From NCBI GenBank assembly GCA_023078685.1, contig JALGAS010000007.1:3348001-3412000 (forward strand): a stretch of 64,000 nt of DNA, given 5' to 3'. The stretch comes from Neopestalotiopsis rosae. Lineage: Eukaryota > Ascomycota > Sordariomycetes > Amphisphaeriales > Sporocadaceae. The notes beneath the pieces are model-generated. The model saw nothing but the letters and a program-made list of their open reading frames with translations, had not been told where the DNA came from and searched no databases. The position numbers were made by a program, and so were the translations under genes. Numbering within the stretch: position 1 is the first letter of the stretch; each line of letters opens with the position of its first letter. Shown here one piece after another: positions 47,474 through 57,422 of this stretch.

Positions 47474-48355
47474 ATGGGCAGTCTTTCAAAAAATCAGAGC
47501 CAAGTTCAAATCGCTACAGCGAAACGAAATTTCCATATTTTTGGGAATGGTATATCGTTCAGCATCTCCCCAACCATCCACAACGCGGGTTTCAAACATT
47601 ATGGCTTACCATATCTTTACGACATTCGAGAGATTGAGAGCATGGATGACGCTGCCGAACTTGTGAATGCGCCTAATTTCGGTGGTGCAAGTGTCACGAT
47701 GCCACATAAATTGGAGGCTCACAAATTCTGCGAAGAGCAAACAGAATCCGCTCGTTTGATTGGGGCAATCAACACACTCATTGTCAATGAAGCAGATGAT
47801 GGGAAGCGCAAGATTATTGGTGACAATACTGATTGGTCGGGATTGCACTCCATCATTACCACACATTATGACGAGACTGGGATTGAGCCTCCACGAGCCG
47901 GTCTGGTGATCGGCGCAGGTGGTGCGGCACGAGCGGCGCTGTACGCGATGCATCGCTCAGGCATCAAACACATTTATCTCGTCAATCGCACAGTTCCTAA
48001 CGCCGAAAAGGTCAAAGACGCCTTTAGCTCCTCCTTTAATATTACGGTGTTACCAGATTTACAACAACTGCCCCAGAGTCCAGGTGTTATCATTGGTACT
48101 GTCCCCGCGGAGACGACATGCGAGAATGAATTTCATCAGCTTTTCAGCTCCGATGGTGGTATTTGTATAGAAATGTCATACAAGCCACCGCATACTCCCT
48201 TGATGGCTGCAGCTGAGCGTCATACTGGCTGGCGCACCTTGAGCGGTGTTGACGTCTTATTAGCGCAAGCATTTGATCAGTTCCGCCTATGGACTGGGCT
48301 CGACCCACCGAAAGCCCAAATGATCGAGGCTGTAAGACAACGCGCTGAGAAATAA
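47474..48355 (+). CDS. Shikimate dehydrogenase-like protein, AROM/QutR-type domain
   Basis: Single exon, 293 residues. The N-terminal motif FSISPTIHNAGFKHYGLPY keeps the Ser-x-Ser-Pro substrate pattern. The catalytic Lys is in GASVTMPHK and the Asp in GDNTDWSGLHSI; the cofactor loop and following strand read AGLVIGAGGAARAALYAM, then GIKHIYLVNRTVPNAEKV. The latter is strikingly like the SDH domain of the QutR-like protein encoded 6 kb downstream (GLVIGAGGMARAAIYAM; GIKHIFVYNRTLWNAENLV), and both resemble the AROM C-terminal domain more than the QutB-like protein at 43056. Active-site residues are retained, so it is likely an enzyme. Role: second quinate/shikimate dehydrogenase or a specialised reductase. 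Confidence 0.85.
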   Translation: MGSLSKNQSQVQIATAKRNFHIFGNGISFSISPTIHNAGFKHYGLPYLYDIREIESMDDAAELVNAPNFGGASVTMPHKLEAHKFCEEQTESARLIGAINTLIVNEADDGKRKIIGDNTDWSGLHSIITTHYDETGIEPPRAGLVIGAGGAARAALYAMHRSGIKHIYLVNRTVPNAEKVKDAFSSSFNITVLPDLQQLPQSPGVIIGTVPAETTCENEFHQLFSSDGGICIEMSYKPPHTPLMAAAERHTGWRTLSGVDVLLAQAFDQFRLWTGLDPPKAQMIEAVRQRAEK

Positions 48356-48675
48356 AGCGAAATTAACGGGACAATGTTTGAGAATCAGTGGAGAGACCGT
48401 AGTAGGATACTTCAAGGATGCCCTGATGTAAATACGGGTGTCTATGATGAATTTGAGCCACCTCAAGTCGCCTTCTTCGATTGGTGTTTAGTGTTTGCTA
48501 AGTGTGACTTCTATGGCAATGAGGGAGTTGAATTTGAATTCTGAATATTTTTATATCAGAATTGCAAGTCGAAGAGCGTTGTGTCACCGTGGAAGCCGAG
48601 GTTTTCGATGAATTCTTGGTCGTAGCCAGACCTATAATCCAACATGTTAGTGCTCAAAAGCTACAGGTATCGGAT
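48356..48675. other. Convergent intergenic stretch, no gene seen
   Basis: 320 nt between converging 3' ends; nothing recognised. Confidence 0.4.
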
Positions 48676-50988
48676 TCATCTCGCCGCCACTGACCATTCG
48701 ACAGAATCAAGACTGGAGAGGGTATTGAAGAGCATATCATGGTCTGTTGACAAAGACTGAGATGCGCCCGGGACTACTTCGAGTCCAGTTTCGTGTAGTA
48801 TACATTCCTTTCTCCGGTATTCTGCATTGGCATTTGCAGTCATCCCTTTTGCTGCAGTCGATTCTGTGCCTCGTTCTTTTGGCAAGCTTGACAATCGAGT
48901 TTCCATTTCGATGCTTGGAGTGGCGTAAGAGCTACTCGGAAAGCCGTCAATCGTGAGTGATATGTCATTGGGTCCAGTCTGTAAGGGATGTGTTGTATTC
49001 GGCATGAAGTCGGCTTCCCATGCGGTTATTGGCACTTCGGGAGCCTGACGGACCCAAACAGTACGTATGCTGTCCAGAACACATGTTGTGGCATCTTCCC
49101 AGTCGGGTAACTCGGGACAGAGTACTCGGCGACTCTTGTCCAACGATTCGAGGTAGATGACAAATATTGGTGGCATCCAACCAGGGCTGAAACGGCTGTC
49201 CAAATTCGGTAGACTTTTCAGAAATTCGATAATCTGCGCCCAACCTTGCTTTGGAAATCGTATCTTGACCGTGGCCGTGTGGCTCGAAACATCACTCTCA
49301 ACGGATGCCAGGAGCATCAAATACACGCTTATCATTGCCAGTGTCAAATTGACTGAGTGAGGAGTATCCATGAAGGGGGTGAAACCATAATTCCCAATGA
49401 TTCGCATCTGGGGTGGAAGCCCAGACTGCCAAGCAACAAGCCGGTCCAGCAAAGTAAGCGCCTCTTTACCGACACAGGAGGGATTCTCCGCGCTGGCACA
49501 GATAATTTGATTGAGCAGGCGGGTAAGATACAACAAATTATTCCATATGCTTAATATGCGGGCTGGTCCTTGGCTCGTGCGAACAACACTGCCATGGGTA
49601 TTCTGACCATATGGACGCCAGCTGTCCCATTCTTCGAGACTCTCAGTCCGAAATTCTGCGAATTGATTGAGATCGTCACTCCGAAGGTGAGGGCGTCGAC
49701 CTAGCCGGGAGGCTACGAGGGTATCGAATAGGAAGCAGCTGACAAATGCACGATTCCCTGGATCGTCGGGTCGTCCCTCTGAAACAGATTGCTGCTTCTG
49801 AGAAACATTTATTCCCAGGTCAATGGCCACATACACAGCCTTCCCTACCCAGAGCCAAGCACTCGTCCATTCGCACCGGCCCATGCGGGACAAGGCCACC
49901 AGAAGGAAGGTGTGAACATGCCCAAGATCGTAATTCTCACAATCCTTCAATGCCAATTGTTGGGCGTATGCGTCTATTTGCTGGAGCTGGGTGCGCTCCG
50001 CATCTTGTGAATGCAATCCGGCAGGTGCCGCAATAGGTGTTTGGTGTAATGAATATGAAAGGACAGACCAGAATGAGGCCCTCTGTCCTTCCGAGAGAGA
50101 ATCTTGCCCACTACCAGGCGTGTGTTGAGAGATGAGAGCGGAGGATCGTAACAAGGAATGTGGCTCTAATATGGGAAGCCAGCAATGTGTATTTGCCATG
50201 TATAGCTCAACCAAGCGTGGCCAGGACTCGGGTAGTAACGGTACCACACTAGCAATGGGCAGAGCAGATATACTTTGTTTAGAAGTACCCGCTGAAGCGC
50301 GATCTATCGTGCGAGCGAGAGCAGGAATGTCGGGCAAGTCACTATGCGGAGTATCGCCAGGCCCGTTCACCAGAGAAGAAGTAGCAGCTGGGGTGATGAT
50401 GCCATGATCTGGAGGCATAGTGATGCTTTCTGTTGATAAGTCTAGGACGCAGGCATTATGCAGCGCCGTGAGCTTGGCATCAAAGTTTGGAGTTGGTGAG
50501 GACTGGTCATCTTCCCTGCTCTCGACGGCCTCGAGTACCTTTTCGAGCTCAGTGGCTGCCCGGCTCCTACGCCAGACCCTGAGTAGTGACTCGCAAGCAC
50601 GTTGTGGACATTTTTGTTTAGCCAAGCGACCGTAACCGGGCTGATCTGCTTGCAGAGCTTGCAGTATAAGTTCTTCTGCTCCGTCAAAAACCTGTAGTAA
50701 GAGACCCAATAGCACTTCCCGGCTATGTATGAAGCCGGCTGGCAAACCACGTCTTCTTGACTCTGTAGCATAGGAACAAGATCGGCCGAGGGTGACACAA
50801 GAGCTGCAAGCTGGTCTCTCGCCGTTGCATTTTTCCTTTCTTTTCCGACACAATTCGCATGCCTTGGTCACGCGGGTACGCTTCCTTTTGCGAGGGCTGT
50901 TGTGGTCTTGGTCCTGATCTTGGTCCGGTACGGAGTGGTCCTCCGCCGCCTCAATCCCGGCATCGGGGTTACTCTCGCTGTGGTCCAT
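48676..50988 (-). CDS. Zn(II)2Cys6 activator, QutA/QA-1F-like
   Basis: Single exon, 770 residues. The acidic N-terminus (DQDQDQDHNSPRKRKRTR) leads into the zinc cluster CELCRKRKEKCNGERPACSSC plus the sixth Cys (SC in GRSCSYATE). Directly after it comes RRRGLPAGFIHSREVLLGLLLQVF; the RRGLP-[AT]-G[FY]...LE-LLGLL pattern is a feature I associate with QutA/QA-1F-type quinate activators. The fungal-specific domain (SVLSYSLHQTPIAA; AWLWVGKAVYVAIDLGIN; FVSCFLFDTLVASRLGRRP) fills the middle. It is divergent from the QutR-like gene with about 600 nt between starts, the classic activator-repressor pairing. The orthology is an inference; some QutA members differ in length. Confidence 0.78.
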   Translation of the reverse strand: MDHSESNPDAGIEAAEDHSVPDQDQDQDHNSPRKRKRTRVTKACELCRKRKEKCNGERPACSSCVTLGRSCSYATESRRRGLPAGFIHSREVLLGLLLQVFDGAEELILQALQADQPGYGRLAKQKCPQRACESLLRVWRRSRAATELEKVLEAVESREDDQSSPTPNFDAKLTALHNACVLDLSTESITMPPDHGIITPAATSSLVNGPGDTPHSDLPDIPALARTIDRASAGTSKQSISALPIASVVPLLPESWPRLVELYMANTHCWLPILEPHSLLRSSALISQHTPGSGQDSLSEGQRASFWSVLSYSLHQTPIAAPAGLHSQDAERTQLQQIDAYAQQLALKDCENYDLGHVHTFLLVALSRMGRCEWTSAWLWVGKAVYVAIDLGINVSQKQQSVSEGRPDDPGNRAFVSCFLFDTLVASRLGRRPHLRSDDLNQFAEFRTESLEEWDSWRPYGQNTHGSVVRTSQGPARILSIWNNLLYLTRLLNQIICASAENPSCVGKEALTLLDRLVAWQSGLPPQMRIIGNYGFTPFMDTPHSVNLTLAMISVYLMLLASVESDVSSHTATVKIRFPKQGWAQIIEFLKSLPNLDSRFSPGWMPPIFVIYLESLDKSRRVLCPELPDWEDATTCVLDSIRTVWVRQAPEVPITAWEADFMPNTTHPLQTGPNDISLTIDGFPSSSYATPSIEMETRLSSLPKERGTESTAAKGMTANANAEYRRKECILHETGLEVVPGASQSLSTDHDMLFNTLSSLDSVEWSVAAR

Positions 50989-51593
50989 TGTCGGACGGCA
51001 AGGCAGCCAGAAGTGTGCAGATGTTGAATAGGCTCTTGAACTGGATCAACGAGATGAGGCCATTGACTGAGCTTGCTTGTACAGCCTTTCTGTTGACAGG
51101 CCCTTAGATCGCCTCTGAGGCGCGGATATGCAAGCACGATGCGGCCGGGGGGTGTAGAACAATCGCTAGCCGTACGAGAGGCTCACAGGACCCCTCAAGC
51201 CTCAATTCAGACTCTCCCAGGTTTCCCCGTGGGGTTGAATGCCGATGGTGTGCAGTCTGTGAATGCTAGCATGAGACCAGTCCGGGCAGCGCTCCGGCAA
51301 TGACTTTACCCGGCGCAATGACCCAAAAACGACCCCACAATGGGCCACTCAATGGTGGCCTGGGGATCAATGTTCCGCTGGTGTGATCCCGTTCAAGGTA
51401 GCTGTAAGTCCCTGCAGGTGGGTTCCTTCAAGGGCTCTTTCTTTCTCTTTACGGAAATCGACCTCGGAGAATCCACGTCCCTAAATGCTAGCGCACTCTC
51501 TCTGCTAGATTGGTTACAATTCACAGAGACGTCTCGAGTCCCTCAGGATTCTGCGTTCAGCATGCTGAGCTCTCTCTGGATGACTGCTCTACA
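50989..51593. promoter_or_regulatory. Divergent activator/repressor promoter
   Basis: 600 nt between the Zn2Cys6 activator and the QutR-like gene. It contains an inverted CGG pair with 8-nt spacing, CGG-N8-CCG at 51283-51296, a typical Zn2Cys6 dimer site form. Not tested; other CGG triplets lie nearby. No coding sequence. Confidence 0.4.
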
Positions 51594-54254
51594 ATGTCTG
51601 CAGCATCCAGATCAGGTTCGCCCTTTCGTTCCCGTTCGCAGAGCGCTGTCGACCGGCCTGGAGTCGGGCCAAACAACACACCCCACCACGATAATGGTCC
51701 AAGTTCTTTCGCTCGAGATGCCTCCATAGCCATTTTGGGCATCCGGGGCACGGGCAAGACCAGCCTTGGCTTTCTTGCCTCGGTCGCCCTCGGATTTCGT
51801 CTGATTGACATGGACAAATATTTCCTCGCGACGACTGGTTTGGCAAGGGCCGCTTTTGCCGCAGCCCACGGCCACGATGAGTACCGGAGGCGAGAAGTTG
51901 GTTTGATGCGCTCCCTGCTTCACCAATATCCCACGAATTCTGTCATTGTGTGCGGACCAGGGTCGGTAGAGGGCACTGGGCAAGAGCTTCTTCGACATTT
52001 TGCCAAGTCTCACCCAGTCATATACGTGATTCGTGATACTGCCGAAGTCATTCGCCATCTTCGAACGAAGAATTGCGCCGCTATTCAACATCTGGAACTT
52101 TTGGCAGGCCCAATCTACCGATCACTGTCAAATTTTGAATTCCATAATCTGTCCGAGTCATCTCAGGCATCCTCATCCGCTCACGACTTAGGGAATGGTC
52201 AAGACGAGGAGCACGTGGGTATCCCCCTACCCTCGACATTGGTCTTGAAGCATGTAGAGGAGGATTTTCTCAACATGCTCGACAATATCGGATGTGGTAC
52301 TGACAGACTCCGTCTTCGGGATGCACGGCACTCGCTATCCTTCCTCTCTCCAGAGTTCAAGCCTTACACTTATGCCTTGACCTTACCCATATCCCTGGTT
52401 TCTTCGTTGGCTCCATCGCTGCGCAGGGAAGACACAATAGCTGATGCAGTCGAGCTGGTGATGGAATTTTCACACTTGCTAGACGTCGGCAAGCGGCAAG
52501 AAGGCGGTATTGACGAACACGCCGTGCTCAATTACGTCACGAAACAATACTATGTGCTCCGGCGAAACATAAGATTGCCTGTCATTCTAAATCTTCTCGC
52601 ACCGTCAAACCAGTCTCCGAGTCGCAACTTGTTGGAGACTTCTCAGTCAGAAGGCCTATATTTCCAGCTTTTGCATCACCTGCTTCGCCTAGCCCCAGAA
52701 TACGTAGTGGTAGATCTCCAAAGCAATCTTGGCCATCGTGAGGTGCTCCTCAGAAATAGGGGCTCGACGAGAATCATTGGCCACTTTTACGATGCGAACC
52801 CACAGCCAGATGCTTGGAAATCAGCCGCACGTATGGACACTATTGAAGCAGCTGGGTTGCTCGGCTGCGATCTTGTTCGAATCTGCCAACCTGCAAGAGA
52901 ACCAAACGACAACTTTGCCATGCAGGCGTTTGCTGAACAATTCCAGCAATCTTCAAGCTTCAATATGAAGCTGATAGCATTCAATACCGAACATCTGGGC
53001 CGCAGGTCGGTGTTTACCAATTCAGTTCTGACACCGGTGACACACAAACTCATCCGTGAGAGTTCAGAACCACCAGCTCCATGGGTTTTGACCGTGCAAG
53101 AAGCGCAGAATGCACTCTACTCTTCTTTCATATTGGAACAGATGAAATTCTTCGTATTTGGGTCGCAAGTGTTCCGTACTGCGTCGCCAGAAATGCACAA
53201 TGCCGCGTTCCGGTTCTGTTCTATACCACATGAGTACTTGGGAATCCAAACCGGCTCGTTGCAGGATCTGGGAAAGATGGTCCACGATCCTTGCTTTGGT
53301 GGCGCGAGTATTACCATGCCGTTCAAAAAAGAAGTTATTTCCATTGTAGACTATCTAAGTCCGGAAGCCCAGGCCATCGGTGCCGTCAATACCTTGCTTC
53401 CTCTACGCGACAGAAAGTTGCGGTCCGTCCTGAGTCGCAACAAGCGAGGCGCTGTGGTTGCTCTTTTCGGGGACAATACCGACTGGATCGGCATCCATAC
53501 TTGCATTCGTGGGAACTTGTCACCTATCAACACGGTCAAAAGCCGGACGACGGGCCTTGTCATTGGTGCCGGCGGTATGGCCAGGGCAGCAATCTACGCC
53601 ATGATCAGACTGGGCATTAAGCACATTTTCGTGTACAATCGCACCCTGTGGAACGCAGAGAATCTCGTCACTCAATTCAGTCAACAGAAGTTCGCCGTTC
53701 AAAGCCTGAATCTGGCATTCTGCAGTCCTCCATCATCGCGCGAGGGCTCGATCATGGACGATCGTGATGTTGAATATGTTGGACCGTCTACTGTACATGT
53801 GATTCCCTCCATGGAAGATGCCTGGCCATCTAATTTTGATCTACCTGCAGTGGTCATAAGCTGCATTCCCGCTCTGGAAAAGGATGGCACAACATTAACT
53901 AATTCACGTTTACCATCGGCTTGGCTCCAAAGCAATACCGGAGGTGTGGCCATCGAGGTAAGTACCCCGCGACTACTGCAGCATTAAATGCACAAGAAAA
54001 TCTGACATTAAAAGCTTGCCTACGACCCGATCGACACACCATTTCTGCAACAGGTCCGAACCATGAATAACCGGGGATGGATAGCAGTACACGGCCTTCA
54101 GGTTCTCCCAGAACAAGGCATTGCTCAATTTGAGCTGTATACCGGCGTAAAGGCGCCACAAAATGTCATGAGATCCGTGGCAGCCAAGCGTGCTAGCAAG
54201 TCAAGGATGGGAATGTATCCGTCTATAAGTGCGCACACGAATCAATTACTATGA
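51594..54254 (+). CDS. QutR-like quinate pathway repressor (degenerate AROM C-terminal three domains)
   Basis: Exon 1 is 51594-53957, a 57-nt intron follows (GTAAGT donor), and exon 2 is 54015-54254, giving 867 residues. It has shikimate-kinase-like (about 45-250, P-loop GIRGTGKTS), type I dehydroquinase-like (about 257-510) and shikimate-dehydrogenase-like (about 515-867) domains in AROM order, without a DNA-binding domain. In the kinase part, CGPGSVE replaces the usual CGGG. In the dehydroquinase part, the Schiff-base Lys position reads DLVRICQ (Arg) and the HD pair region reads GHFYDAN. These losses support a regulatory, ligand-sensing role rather than catalysis, as described for QutR/QA-1S, which holds the activator inactive. 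The dehydrogenase part keeps PFKKEV and GDNTDW. I chose the first ATG; a longer upstream frame has none. Confidence 0.9.
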
Positions 54255-54711
54255 TTATGTAGAACCACACATGAGATGTCGCAAGCTGCGCTTCGCTGTA
54301 GTCAAATTACTTGACCATTCACAAATAAAATCCTTTAGCGAAATGAAATGGTGTATCTGGCAAAAAGTTCATTTCCGGGCCCTCAATCTTTAGGATTTAC
54401 ATGCTTCGATATCTGACGCCCCGCAATCGAAGCCAATCTGGTTGGCGGAGGTCACCACTATAGCGCCAATGAATCGGGGAGTCTGTCGCCTGGCTATAGG
54501 CAAAGAGCTCTCCCGGTACCCAACTGGGGAAGTAATGCAGCCCCACTAGGAGTCTGATTTGGGTAAGCTGTATTCTTTCTGATATATCAATATTGAACAT
54601 CAGTTTTGCTTTAAATTGAATGGTCTGGCCGACGTCTTGGGCGAGACTGTCAGGTTCATCGATCCAATCTCCTTCGTATACGCGACAGGTATTCAGTTAC
54701 AGGCCACAACA
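54255..54711. other. Intergenic, no gene seen
   Basis: 460 nt; the frame of the next gene is open upstream to 54616 but lacks an ATG and family similarity before 54712. Confidence 0.4.
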
Positions 54712-55734
54712 ATGTCGTACCAACCTGCAATCATGAGTGCCTCGCTTGGGCGGGCATGGCTACACGATTTCCATTACAAGATGGAACAGGCTGCAAAAGC
54801 TGGCTTCGTGGGAATGGAGATATTCTACGAAGATCTAGAATATCTAGCTCGAAAGAACTCCGGCAGTGAGGATCCCTCCAATGAGCACATCCTTGAGGCA
54901 GCTCGCGAAGCCTACACAGTCTGCAAGAATTACAACCTCGAGATCATTGGATTGCAACCATTCTTGTTCTACGAGGGCCTCAAGGATCGGGAACAGCACG
55001 CCAAGCTCATTGAAAAGATGAAGTTGTGGCTACTCCTTGCCGACGAACTGCATACGAATACTATACAAATCCCGGGCAACTTTTTACCCGCAGACCAGCT
55101 TACCGACGACCTGGACGTGCACGTCAAGGATCTTCGACAGCTTGCCGATATGGGCGCCGCGCACAACCCTCCCGTACGCTACGCTTACGAAAACCTCTGC
55201 TGGAGCACATTCAACGACACGTGGGAAAAGGCCTGGGATATGGTACAGCGCGTCGACCGTCCCAACTTTGGCCTTTGCCTTGACACCTTTAATATTGCGG
55301 GTCGCGTCTGGGCCGATCCGGCATCGCCGACTGGCAAGACACCCCAGGCGGACGCAGACCTGAGCGCCTCGCTCGAGCGCATGGCTCGCGAGGTGGACCT
55401 GTCAAAGGTCTTTTACATCCAGGTCGTCGACGCGGAGCGGCTGACTGCGCCGCTAGTGGCTGGCCACCCGTATCACGTTGATGGCAACCCGGCGCGGATG
55501 ATGTGGTCCCGAAATGCGAGGACATTCATGTACGAGGAGGACCGTGGCGCATACTTGCCGGTGGAAGAGGTTGCCAAGGTTCTTATTCACAAATTGGGAT
55601 ACAAGGGATTCGTGTCCATGGAGCTATTCTCCAGGACCATGGCTGAGAGAGATCAGAATGTTCCAGACGAGCACGCGCGACGTGGTATGGTGGCTTGGGG
55701 GAAGTTCTGCGAGAGACTGGAGCTGAATCATTGA
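54712..55734 (+). CDS. 3-Dehydroshikimate dehydratase (QutC/QA-4-like)
   Basis: Single exon of 340 residues from ATG 54712. It dehydrates 3-dehydroshikimate to protocatechuate, the committed catabolic step of quinate use. The TIM-barrel (xylose-isomerase-like, metal-dependent) pattern is clear: IMSASLGRAWLHDFHYKMEQAAKAGF with GMEIFYEDLEYLA, LEIIGLQPFLFYEGLKD, NTIQIPGNFLP, VRYAYENLCW, GLCLDTFNIAGR, FYIQVVDAERL and the C-terminal GYKGFVSMELFSRTM. The strings closely follow qutC/qa-4. It lies 457 nt downstream of the repressor on the same strand. Confidence 0.95.
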   Translation: MSYQPAIMSASLGRAWLHDFHYKMEQAAKAGFVGMEIFYEDLEYLARKNSGSEDPSNEHILEAAREAYTVCKNYNLEIIGLQPFLFYEGLKDREQHAKLIEKMKLWLLLADELHTNTIQIPGNFLPADQLTDDLDVHVKDLRQLADMGAAHNPPVRYAYENLCWSTFNDTWEKAWDMVQRVDRPNFGLCLDTFNIAGRVWADPASPTGKTPQADADLSASLERMAREVDLSKVFYIQVVDAERLTAPLVAGHPYHVDGNPARMMWSRNARTFMYEEDRGAYLPVEEVAKVLIHKLGYKGFVSMELFSRTMAERDQNVPDEHARRGMVAWGKFCERLELNH

Positions 55735-56354
55735 GGTCGAATATATTCTTCATAATTGTTCAATGGAATGGAAGCGACATCACGCGGCTCACGCTGCAGA
55801 TATTCTGACATCAAGGACAAGGCTAAACCTGTAGCTCCATTTCTCCTTCAGATAGCAATACTCATTTGGTCAGCAGCAAACCTTGGCGTTCAAGCTTCTT
55901 ATCATGCCTACATGGGCGGTTTTGAATCGTAGAATATACTAAGCATAGATAGAAATGTTCAGCTATCGAATTTCTCTCAGTATACCAAGCCTTTGATGCT
56001 GTTCTTGACTCTTTATCTTCAGCCACTATAGTGCTTTGCACGGGCCACAGGTATACTCTTCGCCTTCCAAGCTGAGGTTTCCCCGCAATTTAGTTCACGA
56101 GCTGGGCTTTGGTTGCCTGGAATGATAGGCGAATGAGATTTCGAGTTTCCAAAGATAATTTTCTTATCTAACTTTATAACGGTCGGGTGAAAAATATCGC
56201 GGCTGAATTGCATGCCTTTGACTGCCGGAAGGGCGCGCGCACCGCGGTCTTGACACTTTGTCCGTGTCATCGGCTCTACTTCTGCTGGATTGTACCTGTT
56301 CTTCTTTCCTTCCATACTCAGAGGCAAGCTTCCTTTAACACATCGTACTATAAG
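55735..56354. other. Intergenic, no gene seen
   Basis: 620 nt of largely AT-rich sequence before ATG 56355; the upstream open frame lacks domain similarity. Confidence 0.4.
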
Positions 56355-57422
56355 ATGGCAACCAGCGACAAGGAAACGATTGTGGTAGAGGCTCAATGCT
56401 ACTGCAAATCTCTACACTACAAACTCAGCCTCAAGGCCTCAGACCTCCCGCTCGGTGTTCACATGTGCCATTGCAGCATCTGTCGCTGGACTCATGGAAC
56501 TCTTGCCACCTTCCACGCACAATTGCCTGATGGTGTTGGCCCAGAGTTCATTTCCCCTTCCGGCCTTGACAAGCTCACACCGTATCGGTTTCCAGCCTCC
56601 CAGAACATTCGATATTTTTGCTCAACCTGTGGCTGCCACATGGGCGATGTTTCGTCGGTGGACGGCAATTGGGTTGTTTCCACGTCTTTGTTTGCCAAGA
56701 ATGAAAATGTGTTCCAATTCCGATCTCATGTTCTGACGGAGTCGGCCTTGGGCGGTGGGCTGAATGAGTGGCTGCCCAAGATTGGCGACAGAGAGATGAA
56801 GGTGTGGAACCCCCACGATGGTTCTGCGGCGCCCAAACACTCTGAGGCCGAGCATGACTCGAATGGGAAAGATCGACTCAGAGTGCAGTGTCACTGTGAA
56901 GGAATTTCATTCACCATTCCTCGGCCTACGGAAGAGGTCATCAGTGACCCGTTCATGAGCCGTTTCGTCTCCTCGGTGGATAAGAGCAAGTGGGTAGCCA
57001 CAGTTGACGCGTGCGACGATTGCCGTCTTGTCAGTGGCGCTCACGTCATCTCATGGACATTTGTCCCTCTGGACTTTTGCGAGCCAAAGATTGGGCCAGA
57101 CTTGATGCTTGGCACGATGAAGACCTTTGTGTCATCGCCGGGTGTGCTCCGGTCTTTTTGTGGTGTCTGCGGCGCTACCGTGTTCTACTCGTGCGACGAC
57201 AGACGCCCGACCGTCCGGCAAAACATCGTGGACATCGCAGTGGGTATACTCAGGGCACCTGAAGGATCGAGGGCTGAAAATTGGTTGACATGGAGGGCTG
57301 GACAAATTGGCTTTGTAGATAGTGGTCTACGATACGATGAGGAGTTCACCAAGTCACTTGGCCAGGGGTTGCACGACTGGAGCATGGCAAAATATGGTTA
57401 TGCCTTGACGAAAGAGGTTTAA
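56355..57422 (+). CDS. Double GFA-domain (CENP-V/GFA) zinc protein
   Basis: Single exon of 355 residues from ATG 56355. Two GFA-type zinc modules are in tandem. The first has AQCYCKSLHYKL, MCHCSICRWTHG and FCSTCGCHMG; the second has VQCHCEGISFTI, VDACDDCRLVSG and FCGVCGATVFYSC. The cysteine spacing is intact in both. Members are related to glutathione-dependent formaldehyde-activating enzyme, but most fungal copies have no assigned substrate. Phrases such as SSVDGNWVVSTSLF and IDVAVGIL-like strands close each module. Its place between the dehydratase and the ammonia-lyase suggests, but does not prove, cluster membership; a thiol-adduct or formaldehyde-handling role is possible. Confidence 0.85.
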   Translation: MATSDKETIVVEAQCYCKSLHYKLSLKASDLPLGVHMCHCSICRWTHGTLATFHAQLPDGVGPEFISPSGLDKLTPYRFPASQNIRYFCSTCGCHMGDVSSVDGNWVVSTSLFAKNENVFQFRSHVLTESALGGGLNEWLPKIGDREMKVWNPHDGSAAPKHSEAEHDSNGKDRLRVQCHCEGISFTIPRPTEEVISDPFMSRFVSSVDKSKWVATVDACDDCRLVSGAHVISWTFVPLDFCEPKIGPDLMLGTMKTFVSSPGVLRSFCGVCGATVFYSCDDRRPTVRQNIVDIAVGILRAPEGSRAENWLTWRAGQIGFVDSGLRYDEEFTKSLGQGLHDWSMAKYGYALTKEV

